Shown here: in pieces, positions 22,318 through 34,255 of the stretch
How positions within the stretch are numbered: position 1 is the first letter of the stretch
Layout of the letters: every line of letters starts with the position of its first letter
DNA from: Halisarca cf. caerulea
Lineage: Eukaryota; Porifera; Demospongiae; Chondrillida; Halisarcidae
Reading direction: 5' to 3'
Length of the DNA stretch: 64,000 nt
NCBI GenBank assembly: GCA_963170055.1
Contig: CAUJGJ010000444.1
Location: forward strand, 8,613,118 to 8,677,117
Program-made: the position numbers and the translations under genes
The notes under the pieces: model-generated
The model's database searches: none
Told to the model about the DNA's origin: nothing
Seen by the model: the letters and a program-made list of their open reading frames with translations, nothing else

Positions 22318-23427
22318 AAACCGACGAAAACAGTTGGCAATAGCATCCGCAGACACCTTCTTCCAGGCAATCTCGGTGTACACCATAGCATCCAAAACAG
22401 TTGGCTTGAACGCTTCGCTGTTTTCGATAGCAAGGATGTACTGTTGCAGAAGAGTGTATCTGTAATGCCTCTTGAAGCATTGTATTATCCCTTGGTCGCA
22501 AGGCTGCAAATGGGACGTCGTCTGAGGTGGTAAGTACACAACCTTCACATTGGACAGTTTGTCTACTCTGGGGTGTGCTGGGCAATTGTCGATGAACAAG
22601 AGTACACTCTTGTTTAATCTTTTCATCCTTGCATTGAATCCTTTGATCCATTTGATCCACACAGTAGAAGTCATCCATGCACTCTTGTTGGCCTCATATG
22701 GAAGGGGAACACTCTTGATACCCCTGAAGCACCGTGGATTTGCCGATCTGCCAATGATAAGAGGCTCTACCTTGTCCGATCCATCCATATTAGCTCCAAG
22801 AAGCAATGTTAGGCGCTCTTTAGACAGCTTTCCGCCATGACATGATTCCCCTTTAAATGTCAAAGTTCGATTTGGAAGGCACCTGTAAAAGAGACCCGTT
22901 TCATCCACATTGTACACACAGTCGGGGGAATATCCTTCCAGTACATTTGTCAAAGTGGCTTTCCAGTTAGCAACGACAGTTGTGTCCACAGATGCTGCCT
23001 CTCTGCACAAGACTTTGCTTACAATCCCCTTCCTTACCTTGAATCTTTGCAACCAGCCCGCGTTTGCCTTGAAATCAGTTGCACCGAGTTGTTCTGCCAG
23101 CTTCGTAGCTTTATCCATCAGGAGAGGGCCACTCAGAGGGATGTTGTTCTGGCGTGCCATGAGGAACCACTTGTAAAGTGCTTCGTCGACGTCTAAATTT
23201 ACAGGCTCTCTGATCCTCTTTCGTGCGCCACCATTGGACACGCTGACATTCTGCTGCTCGATTTTCTTCCGATTCTTCAAGAAAGTTGATAGAGTCGAGT
23301 TAGCAATATTGTACTTCTTGCAAATCTCTGTCTTTGACAGCACTTTTTCTTCTACTTCTTCAAAGATGTTTAGCTTAAAGTCCACAGAATAAGAACGCTG
23401 CTTTTTTTTAGCAGCCATCTTTATCAC
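22306..23427 (-). CDS. Tigger-like transposase, main frame
   Basis: The 373-aa frame has a CENP-B-type N-terminal helix-turn-helix (YSVDFKLNIFEEVEE...ICKKYNIANSTLSTFLKNR, residues 13-53). A second Tc5-type DNA-binding HTH spans about residues 75-140 (ALYKWFLMARQNNIPLSG...GWLQRFKVRKGI). The DDE_1 catalytic domain shows D175 (VYNVDETGLF), D280 (LLFIDNCPAH) and D311 (LQPCDQGIIQCFKRHYR). It cuts and joins transposon ends in the nucleus. The intended C-terminus continues in another frame after about 22318 (see 21882-22317), so this copy is probably inactive or misassembled there. Confidence 0.92.
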   Translation of the reverse strand: MIKMAAKKKQRSYSVDFKLNIFEEVEEKVLSKTEICKKYNIANSTLSTFLKNRKKIEQQNVSVSNGGARKRIREPVNLDVDEALYKWFLMARQNNIPLSGPLLMDKATKLAEQLGATDFKANAGWLQRFKVRKGIVSKVLCREAASVDTTVVANWKATLTNVLEGYSPDCVYNVDETGLFYRCLPNRTLTFKGESCHGGKLSKERLTLLLGANMDGSDKVEPLIIGRSANPRCFRGIKSVPLPYEANKSAWMTSTVWIKWIKGFNARMKRLNKSVLLFIDNCPAHPRVDKLSNVKVVYLPPQTTSHLQPCDQGIIQCFKRHYRYTLLQQYILAIENSEAFKPTVLDAMVYTEIAWKKVSADAIANCFRRFSVH

Positions 23428-23931
23428 AAGTTGTCATATGACGTCGACGCCCTGAAAGAAAATGGCTGACACGCTCGTATTTTGTTGAATTCAAGTAGAA
23501 GATACTTGTATTAGACAGAAGTTCTGTTCCTAGAGATTTGTGAAAAGTACTGCAGGTCAGCAAATTTTCTTTCGTGTTAACAGTAATTATTTCGCGTTAA
23601 CCGATAGAATTTAGTATGTATTGGCAGTGGTTTCTGACAATTCGTTCGTGTTAAGCGATATTTCGTGCTAAGCGTTTTCGTGTTAACCGGTTTCCACTGT
23701 ATTTAAATGCCAGCACACTCTTTTACAAGCATAGTAACAGTCAACATGCAGAACATTCATATAAGGCAAGCACAGCTAAATATAGAGGTATATGCTAATA
23801 ATAAAACTCATGCAATAGTAACAAGAAGTACAGTCAGTCCGATACCACATCGACATGAGTCAAAGATGCACTATATTCTCAGATTCAAATCCATAATCAT
23901 CTTGCAAGCATGATTTCTGTATAAGTTTGTA

Positions 23932-24674
23932 CAGGTGAGCTATGTCCGATTTTGGACATAACACAAATTGGCCGATGCTTCATAAGCACTAAAATTAACC
24001 CCCATTTTTTGCTTTTGCAATGAGTAATATTGGCATGAACCTACTATTGTACATTACAAACATACTGACATGATGTTGGTGTTCTCTAAGACAATGTACA
24101 AGTCAAACGTCCCACTACACACAATTTCTTCGGCTACTGTCGAAATGACAAAAAAGCAAAATAGCGGAGGTAAAGATCTCAGCTTCTGAACATGCCATCA
24201 GGTTTAAACAACTCCTTAGATACACAAGCCCTCAAAGATTCCTGGAGCCCAGTAGCTCAAAGCACGGCTGTTATGTCCAGGGGTTTCCATTGTTTTCAGA
24301 GAACTCCAACCACAAAACACGGGACATAACTCAAACGGTAGAAGGTACAAAGCTCCAGGAATCTTTCACCATGGTTTGGACTATTTGGAACCCTATGGTA
24401 CTATTGCTGTTGCTTTGAGTCGAGATTTTTACCACCACAATTTTACAATAAACTTTCCTCTCAAGCATCTCTCTTCTTCAGACAGTAGTCACATGCTGTC
24501 ACATGTTCTACGTAACAGTCCGAACATATTTCTCGTATTCTCGCGCATACATCCAGTTTGCACATGATGTCTTCACGGAAATGTAGCTATCTATGTGTGC
24601 GCTATAAAGAAATTCATTGAGTGAAACCGTATAATGTTACACTTATGGCTGGGTTCGGACATAACACACCTGCT
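23932..24674. mobile_element. MITE, CGCAGGT family (type F, copy 1)
   Basis: Begins CAGGTGAGCTATGTCCGATT and ends TTCGGACATAACACACCTG. Most of its length matches 56027-56765 (AAATTGGCCGAYGCTTCA, TAGCTCAAAGCACG, CTGTTATGTCCAGGG). Ends are worn and the target duplication is not readable. Confidence 0.8.
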
Positions 24675-24979
24675 GGACATAACATACTAGGAATGAACTG
24701 GCTATCTTTTGGACAAATCATAGTTATATCGTCTCGACCATGTGCTACAGAGACAACTTGGAAAGCTTACTTTTGAATTCATCCGCTTCAGCAGACGGAG
24801 TCAAAACATCACAAGTCATCAAGTGCTGAGCCAGCTGATCAGCTGTAAAATCCTTCAGGCACTCAATCTCTTCCATCTTTCTGACAAGTGCGTGGGTTCA
24901 AATCGAAACCAAATGCAATTTCATTGGACACTGACTCAAAAAATGTGCAATATTGGGCGATCGTCACTGACGATACAAA

Positions 24980-25237
24980 ATGGCTACTTCTACTGCGCGG
25001 CTTGGTATATGGAATTACCAGTCTGTTGGGCCTTATCTGGCATATTATATCTTATCAGGCAGTCCTTTTGACCTAGTATCTCATATTAGAAGTGCACATA
25101 ACTCATCCAGTGTCATTTGTGAGGTTAATGATTGTCAGGAATCTTTCAAAACCCCAGGCATTTGGTACCAGCATGTTGGAAGAAATCACTTTTCAGAATA
25201 CCTTCGTGGCAATAGGAACATATCTCATGACAACTAA
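24980..25237 (+). pseudogene. C2H2 zinc-finger-like coding fragment
   Basis: The frame encodes FDLVSHIRSAHNSSSVICEV followed by NDCQESFKTPGIWYQHVGRNH, a C-x4-C-x12-H-x4-H finger preceded by an H-x4-H half finger. A coding-looking acidic stretch (EAKEDVYVKDQEDNS) follows at about 25540-25600 in another segment. It looks like a piece of a zinc-finger protein, possibly mobile-element derived. No full gene can be built. Confidence 0.4.
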
Positions 25238-25445
25238 CTATATAAAGAGACTTGAGTACTGAAAATGGCATGGTATACGTAAGTAGTAATAACCTGTATT
25301 AGTGTGATTATTTCTGGCACTTCTGAATTTAAAACTTTCAGATGATAGGCTGCTTACCACACTGAGCAATTTTCAGATTATTTATTTTATTATTACATAA
25401 TGAGTCACATTCGCTACACAGTACCTTGTAAAACAACAATGCATC

Positions 25446-25503
25446 ACTTAAGTGAAGAAAGAGTTAAAAAATATCTTTTCAACTCTTTTCTTCACTTAAG
25501 TAA
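25446..25503. repeat. Hairpin with ACTTAAGTGAAGAAA arms
   Basis: ACTTAAGTGAAGAAAGAGTT and AACTCTTTTCTTCACTTAAGT are inverted with one bulge; the stem is about 20 bp and the loop about 16 nt. Confidence 0.75.
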
Positions 25504-25605
25504 CTTGAATGGCTCTATGACTTATTATGCTTAGAAGCCAAGGAAGATGTTTATGTTAAAGATCAAGAAGATAACAGTATACCAGAAGATTTTGGAAATC
25601 AAGAT

Positions 25606-26495
25606 CGCAGGTGTGACATGTGCAACATGTGCAGTATTACCAAAATGGCTGCCCAAAAAGTCGGTTGAAATCAACCCCCACTTTTCCTGCGTTTAGTGTA
25701 CTTGTGGAATACAAAAAGCATACAAAAACATCGATATGACTATTTAATGCTACAACAGTTCACTTAACTTTGTTGTCAATACTTCGCAAAGCCGAAAAAA
25801 CGACCACAGATTCGGACCTTAAAAATAACTTGAGTGCAGAACCTGGTCATGAAAACCATCGTTTAGAACAGCCATACTTTGTCAAGAACATTGTAACATC
25901 AATATCGAAATTTTCACCTGTGTCGAACTTACCATTCTTTTTCGTTCCTGAGATGTCCTTCAAAATGTTGTTTTTGACACAAAGAAAACCACAAATGTGT
26001 GCATGCACATGTCGGGAATAGAGCATGCTATCAAGATCAACAGCAGTGAAAATATAGTTTTACCTATTGTGATCTAACTACCGCGACGTGGCTCCTCTAC
26101 ACAACCATTTAGATGACCAGGTTTTCAAAAGGATTTCACTTGTTGTAAAAGTCTCTCTCACCGTTTGTCACAAGGTGGTCACGCGATATGATTATGTCAC
26201 CAACCAGAGGTAACGATCGGTGAAATTGATACTTCTTCTAGCAACGAACAAATAACTATTAGAATGTTTTGAAAACACTATATGTGCAGCCTATTGCGAT
26301 ATTCGATACAATTCGCCTCTGTTTGAGAAAACAAGAAGGCCAATATTTCAAGCGACATTTTGTCCATTGTAAGGAGGTTGCACATTAACGCAACAATGCA
26401 TGCACATTAGTAAAACGTGATAATATTCTATCAAATTCCTTTGTGAACCACACAACGCCCCTCTGTTTATGGAATAGGCACATGTTATACCTGTG
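25606..26495. mobile_element. MITE, CGCAGGT family (type C, copy 1)
   Basis: Begins CGCAGGTGTGACATGTGC and ends GCACATGTTATACCTGTG, with AT on both sides. It is similar throughout to 48251-49121 and to the reverse complement of 57161-58032 (shared AAAATGGCTGCCC, CCCCCACTTTTC, GTAACGATCGGTGAAAT). Non-coding. Confidence 0.85.
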
Positions 26496-28384
26496 ATGAA
26501 ACAGTTCATAGAAGCAGTGAAATAGCCAGTGTGACTACTGCAGTATCTAACACAAGTATAGAACGTGTGTATTTAAACCTACTTTCGTAACCAAAAGCCA
26601 AGATCCTAATTACCGCCTCTTTGTCTTCTGACATATATTTGTATGGTGTAAAGGAAACTCACGACAAGCGATTCATGGAGGTTATAACAATCTTTTCTCG
26701 CTTTCGAAGCCAAGTATATATGGGACAGATGCTGTACATTTTCGGCTATTTTTAAGAAGTCTACCTACATTTAGACGAAGAACAAAGCGAATGATAATCA
26801 TTATGGTACCTCGTATACATTGGCCATTTTGTTTTATGCCCAGAAATCGGTCGTAACATACCTGCGACACACACAGGCTAGATGTCAGTCTAAGAAAAGG
26901 GTTTATGACTATGTCCCTTCCTATTCAGCCACAGCCCACCACCACCACTGCAGGCAACACTTTACCAGCATGGTTATTTGCTTCCTGACTTGTATATATA
27001 TATAATATATATAGGCTATAGCTAGTAGATGTATAGTGTTGGAATATGTAGTGCTATATAACATCTGCCAATTTGATTTAGGTATATCATTAATTTTATA
27101 CTTCGTTCACAATTAGTTCACCAGGAAATCAATACTTTTATATATATATCTGCTGGTTATGCACAATGTGTGCAGTTCACTACATGAATATGTCCTGGAG
27201 CCCCAAACTGTATCAGATATGATGCCCTGCATTACAACAGGAAAAGTACAGGAAATTCTAACATCTCATTCAATTTGACAGGTGGAGGAAATGTGGTATG
27301 GTCAATGCACCTCCTTCACTTGTCCTCTAGTAGGACATCATGCAATTTATCCAGTGATATGTCTATATATCCTTGCCCATCCTGTCCCATGCATTCCTGG
27401 CCCTATATGTATGCCTGTACAGTCCTGTGCAATTAATGAATGCCTACGGTAGTTGTTCCAATGACATGTTATTTTTTAGACCCTTGAATTATTATTTAAG
27501 GTCACTGAAATACAGTTGCTTTGAATGGTAAACAGAGTAAAGTTCCCAAATTTGGGAAGCCTACTAGCTGGACTTCCCATATTTGGTGACTCCAACACTG
27601 CACCAATGGCTATAATTTATGCCAATAGGCCATATTTCAGGGCTGGGATTTGTTGTTGCAACTTCAGAAGACAATTTGCAGCTGAAATGATTCCCTTTAT
27701 GCATCAACATGTTTAGGTTCCCCAGAGATTTAGGCCATTCTTAGTTCAAATTCTGGAGGTACCCAATAAAATTAGCTCAAACGGCTATCATAACAAGCTT
27801 TGTTGACGAATACATCAACAGATGTTATGAAACAGTGAAAAGTCCAGACATAGTGGCAATTCCTTAAAGAATAATTTAAGGATATAAACAATAACCTGTT
27901 CAATGTTCTTTGGCGATTGATAATATGAAGGCTTCAGCACAAAAGTTGTTAAGTCAATTTTTCATCTATTCCTGTTCTTTTCAAATTTTATATTAGATAC
28001 ACATGTACTTTGTTAGTATATAAGACTGTTTTATAACACTTAAAGCCTGTTTTCATGTACAATACCTAAACTTAAGATATATAAAGCTTGAAGTACATGT
28101 GTATCTAACACATATATCTCTATATATAATTCCGTAGTGCTGAATTTGTCTGTTCGCAAACTCCTCCCGCAGCTCAAGTGCGATTGACATTAAAAGCGGC
28201 ACACTTTCGAGGAGCCTCATGGAGAGTATCATGATGGGATAGACAGAAGGCGATTCTCCCTGCCCGAGGAGAGCGCCGCAAGAATTTTTTCTGTGCGGAA
28301 AAGACGCCATGTTTTTGTAAGCGTTTATGGAATGCGTATGCGGTATCCTGGAGACTAGATGTACTTTGCGAATCCCCTACGAAT
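26496..28384. other. Intergenic sequence
   Basis: No gene recognised over about 1.9 kb, only short TA tracts near 27000 and 27140. GC content rises from about 28130 to 28340 as the Helitron remnant is approached. Confidence 0.4.
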
Positions 28385-28680
28385 TCTGCTTATTGCCAGA
28401 ATTTAGGTGAGGTGGAAGACTAGACGAATGATTGTCTTGACGGCTGAGGTGCAACGCCTCCATGGGACTTAAATACAAGAGTTCAGGGTGGGCGGGCAAA
28501 GGATACACTGAGACATATTGGCGTATCGCATCGGTGCAAGAACAGCGCACTGGCGACGATAGAACCCCCTCAGATAGTGAGCTGCCTTTCCAGTTCAAAA
28601 GACTGCAGTTCCCTATTCGACCCTATTTTGCAATGACAGTTAGTAAAGTACAAGTTAAGGGCAAACAATGCAAAAAGTAG
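28385..28680 (+). pseudogene. Helitron helicase (Pif1-like) C-terminal remnant
   Basis: TPSDSELPFQFKRLQFPIRP then YFAMTVSKVQ matches the well-known end of Helitron Pif1-like helicases (PFxxxRRQFPvRlaFAMTiNKaQGQ). A preceding RMIVLTAEVQRL in another frame fits the upstream CNGTRmiV...L block. The terminal GQ is lost. No Helitron hairpin end was identified. Confidence 0.7.
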
Positions 28681-28847
28681 GCATTGACTTGCGCACTCCA
28701 TGTTTTTGCCATGGGATGCTGTATGCTTAGCAGCCAAGGAGTGGATCATGTAACTCGATCAGTAGTGATGCATGCACCAGGCAGAATTACTAGGTGTGCA
28801 CAAATAAGTGCAGAACCTCACAATCGAGCCTATAGATAATACGCACA

Positions 28848-28970
28848 CACACACATGCACATGCACATGCACACATACACACACACACAAGCACACACAC
28901 GTCATACACAAACACACCCACACGTACACACCCCCACACACACCCACACACCCACACACACACACCGCAT

Positions 28971-29034
<64 letters not shown>

Positions 29035-29110
29035 CGCACACACATACACACATATGTATGACATGTACAAACACACACAAACACACACATATATAATATA
29101 CACACACATA
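28848..29110. repeat. (CA)n microsatellite cluster
   Basis: CA array with ACACCC and ATGCAC interruptions and a pure core of about 60 bp. Confidence 0.96.
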
Positions 29111-29218
29111 CCAGGCTTCTATTTAGCAAGGGAGCGGGGGAAAGCTTCCACCCCAAAATTTTCATCCTAGGTAGAACCTCCCCCCACACACATACATGCA
29201 TTGTCTCTCCCACATACA

Positions 29219-29219
29219 T

Positions 29220-29293
<74 letters not shown>
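29219..29293. repeat. (CA)n microsatellite
   Basis: About 74 bp of pure CA repeat. Confidence 0.97.
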
Positions 29294-29295
<2 letters not shown>

Positions 29296-30290
29296 AAAGG
29301 TATTCTCTATCTGCACCCCAACCCGAGTATTGACACGCCTCGCTCCCAAACGCTTTGACAAACGAGCAATTCATTAAAGAAAAAGCAAAAAATAGGACAA
29401 AATCGCCAAATTGTACAGCCACGCAGGCCAAACGAGAGATCAGGTCCCTCCACCACAGAAGTAATCAGCCTCGCTTCACTTGGTAACTAGAAATATTGTC
29501 TACAACGGAGTTTGCACTAATTATGTAAAATTTGTATTTTCATTTCTCATATTATAATACATGAACTACTCCTGCAACCGTATAGTACACAATTGGCATT
29601 TTTGGAAACACAATAATTATGTTCACAGTCATTGTTCATACAACTCAACAATACACACGATGCAACAATGCACATGGTACGACAATGCATATGTCATGAC
29701 ATAGCAGGTGAGCCTGCCGAAGGCTGGCTCACCTGCTAGAATATATTATATGTAAACTTGACAAAAACGTACAGGATTGGTTGAAGAATGCACTGGACCC
29801 TTCATCATAATATTATTATATTATATACTGCATAATATTATAATACCATATATAATATAATATTATTATGTGCCATATTAAGAATGTTGGCATATCTCCT
29901 TGTAATTTTGGATAGTACACTTGCTGTCCTGGTCACCACATGTCAACACTGGAATGGAAGCCAACCAACAGCAACACATGCTTTATCTAGCAAGATTAGT
30001 CTAGTAATCTGACTCATGACCATTGACTTCCTGGAATGGGACACTACTTTATGAGTCTTAAATTCCACTCTATACACACATACCATTGGTTGCTAAGTCT
30101 GTACGGCAATAGCCACTATAATACAATTTGCTTCATGCATGACCATGTGTACTGTCTATACTCTCTATACTAACACATATCAGGTATCATGCATCAGGTA
30201 TTCTTAGTTAGTCTGGGGAACCTTTAGCCTAAGGCTACTTATAAGTGGCACGTACATGCACCCATACAGAAAAGAAGAAAGAGACAGAGT
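29294..30290. other. Intergenic sequence with a short hairpin
   Basis: A 12-bp-stem hairpin (AGCAGGTGAGCC / GGCTCACCTGCT) lies at about 29703-29738. AT-rich palindromic words follow at 29805-29870. No gene recognised. Confidence 0.5.
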
Positions 30291-30973
30291 TTAAGGGAAA
30301 ACACAAAAGAAACAAGGAGAAAGTACAGAGATTCCAAGAAGTAGGATGCAGCAAAAAATAAAATAGATCGGAAATTCAAAGCAATAACTGTATTCCATCA
30401 GTTTTGGGGGATATAATAGCCATTGGCAATGAAATAAGGGGTGGTGTGAAACGACATGCATGTTGTGTACAGAAATACTGAAAAAGTGATTTGACATAGT
30501 CTCGCAAATACCCGAAAGTCTGCAAAGCATCGAATGTTGTTTGGAAGAGATCGCCATATGGATATGCCGACAAAACTAAATGCCTTTTGGCAGAGGGAAG
30601 TACGCAAACGTGGAAGATTTAATTGAGAAGTAGAAGATGCTGTAGTATTATAGTGAGAAGTTGGAGTGGAAAAAGGTTGCTAAGATAAGTAAGTGATTCT
30701 ATATGAAGATATGCATTTGTATACGGTTTGGATCAAGTGAACATTCCATTTAGCAGAGACAGTTGATATACTTAATTCTTTACGAGCAAAAGAAGCAGAA
30801 TGATCTCTATGTTTGTGAAGGACAGTTCTACACGCAAAGTTTAAAGGTGTTTCTAACTGATGGCTTTCCTCTTTAGTGCAAACAGACCACACATTATCAC
30901 ATGAGTCAAATAGGGGAAGAATGTATGATTTAGGGTTGAGAAGAAGAAGAATATTAGACGTATATGTAGACAT
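30291..30973 (-). pseudogene. LINE ORF2 C-terminal remnant
   Basis: Minus-strand frames read YILPLFDSCDNVWSVCTKEE, LETPLNFACRTVLHKHR, then ARKELSISTVSAKWNVHLIQ and KCISSYRITYLS. A shift leads to QKAFSFVGISIWRSLPNNIR. This order (LPxxDYCDxVW..LxxLQNxACR..L..R...Y..FSY.G..iWNSLP..IR) is the standard end of many LINE ORF2 proteins. It differs from the RLE family and from the remnant at 8600. Confidence 0.72.
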
Positions 30974-32014
30974 ACTTGTATTAATATTTTATACGTATCC
31001 TAGGCTGCATGTCTTGATGCAGTGATTGTAAATTAACATAAGCTGACATTTTCTTCCTTGCAGTGGCCACCAGATTTGTCAGGAAGTTGGACAACCGTCA
31101 CAGTAAAGAACAGAAGGCCATGCAGAAGGTTGGTGTGTAAGACAAGACAAGATGGCTCTCCTAGTTGGTTGTCTCCTCTTCAAGGGCCAGCGTTGACCAT
31201 TGATAATACTTATCAGGCTGAGCATCCTCACTCTGAAGAACAACCATATTACATATATATATATATAGCTTGAGTCACCTGAAGAAGAAATAAAGTTAAA
31301 ACAGTGGAAAAGTATCTGATGTTGAGTAAGAAGGCAACTTATCTGAAGATTCAGACGTTTTTGTTGAACAATAGGGAACACTGGAATGATTTGTTGGTAC
31401 TCAATTTTTTTCTACAATAGTTATTTATTGATGTTGATCTGGTTCAGAATGAAATTCAATAAAGAGCTAGACATACTAAAATTCTGCTGCAATTCACGGC
31501 CGTTGTGGAACATGGCAAGAACGTTCAGTGTATGGACTCAAGCAAAGGAATTACCAATATGTTCGGTCTATGTACGGTGATGCACGCTTGTAGAACCAGT
31601 TCACTCTGTGCTATACAGGGCGGAGATGGCTCTGTCCCTCCCCAAAGATTCGTCATTGTAAATAGTATGCAGATTTCCCAAATGCAGAGTCTGTGCATAC
31701 GTGGTGTTTTCGCTGCATGTGTAACATAACAAACTTGGTGTCAACTTTTCGAAAACCCTTTTATCGTTTCTTACACCTTAAGATACTATTTTGTATTGTT
31801 TCTGAAAGCTTCAGTGCGATCCATTCCTTTTGAACCAAGATCTGGTAATCATTATTCATGTAGTGGTATACTTTTGCTATGCCATTTTTTGTATACATTC
31901 CTTTGTGGCGGTTACATTGCTTTCCTGTCTACTATTGTAAAATGCAGAAGTTAAGTTAAAACGTGCCGCCATGCATAATTACAAGTTTGGGTAAAATCGG
32001 TATTTAAAGCAGGT
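30974..32014. other. Intergenic sequence
   Basis: A good acceptor (TTCTTCCTTGCAG at 31063) precedes a short open stretch (ATRFVRKLDNRHSKEQKAMQK), which may be an exon scrap of unknown identity. Nothing else recognised. Confidence 0.35.
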
Positions 32015-32225
32015 GACCTTCACTTTGACGACAACTCAAGCCGTGAGTACCTGACACATCCACTGTTTGACCACCGTGTTGGCAATTGGTGGTCAACAGT
32101 CAGGGCAATGCCCAAGCGGAGACCAATTGCTACTCGGATGGTACGTCTCATTGTCCATCCTGAGACCAATGACCACGGACCTCCCGTCCATACGTTATAC
32201 ACTGCCCTCCAAAAGAAAGTGACCT
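32015..32225 (-). pseudogene. Short fragment of the RLE retrotransposon
   Basis: With two frame changes the minus strand reads LRMDNET, then IRVAIGLRLGIAL, then SGTHGLSCRQSEG. These align to [20 protein letters not shown] and [11 protein letters not shown] just before the endonuclease of the copy at 4634. Confidence 0.7.
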
Positions 32226-33006
32226 CCATGAAAATGGCGGCCTATATCAGAAAACAAAGAGAAGTCACAGAAACGACACATTTACAAGTAGGAAGTCAAA
32301 AATACCTCAAACTTATTGTGAATTACACTCTTATTGCTAGCAAAACTCTTTTTGCTTCGATTTGTCAGTTTAGGCGCTTCATAATCCTTCGAAAATTGCA
32401 GTGTTCGTATACTTATAGCGCTTGGTTTGTGAAGAACAGGAGTTAATAAAAGCAAGCACCAACTTTTTCATTATATTTAAGCTGTTGCTCTCTCCAGGTA
32501 GAAAGGGGAGAATACATTCTAGAGATACAATTATTTTTGCATTCTTATTGGCCATTAATTGGTAACTAAATTTTAGTGCTTTGGCGTAATTGTGCATGCT
32601 ATCTGGCTTCATTCTCTACTTTGTCTTTGTCTTCCGCGGGATTTTACCTAGATCTCACCTTAAATGTTTCTTTGCTATCCTTCAGCTTGCTATCTTAGTG
32701 ATCAATTATAAACTATGTATGATATAATTGTTTTTTTTTGTGTGCGTCTGCCTTTTTCTTTTGCCCATGTGTGTACTTAATTATATATATATCCATTATG
32801 TAATGCACAATTACTTTATGATATATTCCAGCCTAGGATTGACCAAATTTGCAAACCCATAGAGATATCAGCTGTACCAGCTGTAACTCCACTGTCAAAA
32901 TTGTTTACAGCTACATTGTTTTGTTTTTTGAATAGGCATGCAAACACAAAACATCTCCTTTGATCCTTCCTTTGATTGTCTTGGGTTTGCAAATTTGTGG
33001 ACCCTT
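32226..33006. other. Intergenic sequence
   Basis: No gene or repeat recognised. Confidence 0.4.
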
Positions 33007-34052
33007 CGCAGGTATGTTATGTCCGAATCCGAGGTAAAGTGGGGCGTGTATGCGGTTGTGAGGAATGTAATAAAATTGGAACACATTTAGAGGCTATATC
33101 ACGTGTTGTTCGCGCGACCTGCTGGCTAGTCCATGACGTCATTGCCTGGCTTTTACACGTTTTTCGCTTGAGTTCCAGAAGAACCAATGTTTTGAGCGCA
33201 TAATATGCTTTTCCAAACTATTTTGCGACCGTTGTGAAGGCAAAGGTAAATTCTAAGGGGATGTTGTGGGCTTCAAAACATCGAATTCGTGCACTGCGCA
33301 GTTAGGCCGCCTGGAACAAGTCTAACTTAATTGATCTGATAAGAGATTAACTTGGTAAGGAGCACAGTCCTGCGAACGTACGTTCCTCGGTAGTTCTCTG
33401 AAGAACGAAAACTGGTACTATAGCGAGATTGTGGAAAAGTAACTACGAGCACAACTAGCCTGCTAGCACGATTGCATGTGACGTCACGTGATTTTACTGA
33501 AGGAAGCTAACTTACACCACAAGAAAACTTCATCGAAAAACGCGGTGGTAGAAATCACCGATTTGCACCATGATACTTTGAGGTATTGTTCCCGAAGGTT
33601 CAAACCCCTAGAATCCGAATCAGGGTCTCTGTACGTTGCTCCGTTTGTTTTATGTCCAACAGATTGTAACTAGTCACCTTAGAATTTTGCATAAATCCTT
33701 GGACATAACAGCCATGCAGTGGAGCCTGAAGACCCTGATTCGGATTTAGTAAGTTCGATATCTGTGTGTTCTTTCGAACCAAGTTTTGTGTCCAAAAGCC
33801 TAAGTTTCTACCACTGCGTTTTTGCATTTTTATGTTTTCTGATACGTTCAGAAAAACTCATCATACGAAGTTTTGTGACCCCCCAGAAGAATCTAAATGA
33901 CTTAGATACAAAGTAGATATGCTTAAGATATAACACAAGGTGTTTTCTGGACATCACTACTCGTGCACATGCAAAACAGACCGATTGATTTCACTCCTTC
34001 GATAACGGCGGCCATTTTTGTTTATGTCCAGATCGGACATAACATACCTGCG
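33007..34052. mobile_element. MITE, CGCAGGT family (type D, inverted copy)
   Basis: The 1,046-bp element has ends CGCAGGTATGTTATGTCCGA and TCGGACATAACATACCTGCG, exact inverted repeats of 20 bp. TT flanks both sides. Its right end, inverted, resembles the left end of the element at 11965. Confidence 0.85.
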
Positions 34053-34101
34053 TTGGGTGAATATGTTATAATGGAATTGTGAATTACAGATTGGAAGGTG
34101 T

Positions 34102-34187
34102 TAATATATATATATACATATATATATATATACATATAATATGTATGTATACATATATTTATATGTATGTATACATATATTTATTTG

Positions 34188-34254
<67 letters not shown>
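34102..34254. repeat. (TA)n, (GTAT)n and (CA)n compound microsatellite
   Basis: TA, ATGTATGT and about 34 bp of CA repeat in succession. The following 60 bp (AAAATGGCTGCACTT...CCCCCTACTTTT...TTTAGTGTG) resembles the interior of type C MITEs. Confidence 0.9.

Positions 34255-34255
<1 letters not shown>

Larger units (their letters stand above)
21609..23699 (-). mobile_element. Tigger/pogo DNA transposon
   Basis: The 2,091-bp element has inverted ends CAGTGAAAACTGCTTAACGA and, inverted on the right, CAGTGGAAACCGGTTAACAC (about 24 bp, imperfect). It is flanked by TA (21607-21608, 23700-23701). The gene inside reads on the minus strand. CAGTG ends, TA target and transposase type agree with the Tigger branch of the pogo group. 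Confidence 0.92.
16289..23849 (-). mobile_element. Dead Ty3/Gypsy LTR retrotransposon with three nested insertions
   Basis: On the minus strand the order is 5' LTR, primer site, gag, protease, RT, RNase H, integrase, 3' LTR, which is Ty3/Gypsy order. The LTRs are about 220-225 bp and begin TG and end CA. Flanks read TTGAC (16284-16288) and TCGAC (23850-23854), a 5-bp target duplication with one change. Three DNA elements sit inside: a MITE at 16671-17243, a MITE at 19871-20591, and a Tigger element at 21609-23699 within the 5' LTR. Without them the element would be about 4.2 kb. Stops, frameshifts and an integrase deletion make it inactive. Confidence 0.9.
21538..23849 (-). repeat. 5' LTR of the Ty3/Gypsy element, split by Tigger
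   Basis: The two parts, 21538-21608 and 23702-23849, together correspond to the intact LTR at 16289-16513. The split is at a TA dinucleotide, which is duplicated around the Tigger insertion. Confidence 0.9.

Noticed and set aside
25770..26021. 83-aa frame in a type C MITE
   Set aside because: The corresponding region is not open in the copies at 48251 and 57161 and shows no domain, so it is probably chance.
28902..29291. Cys-Val frames at the CA clusters
   Set aside because: Translations of dinucleotide repeats.
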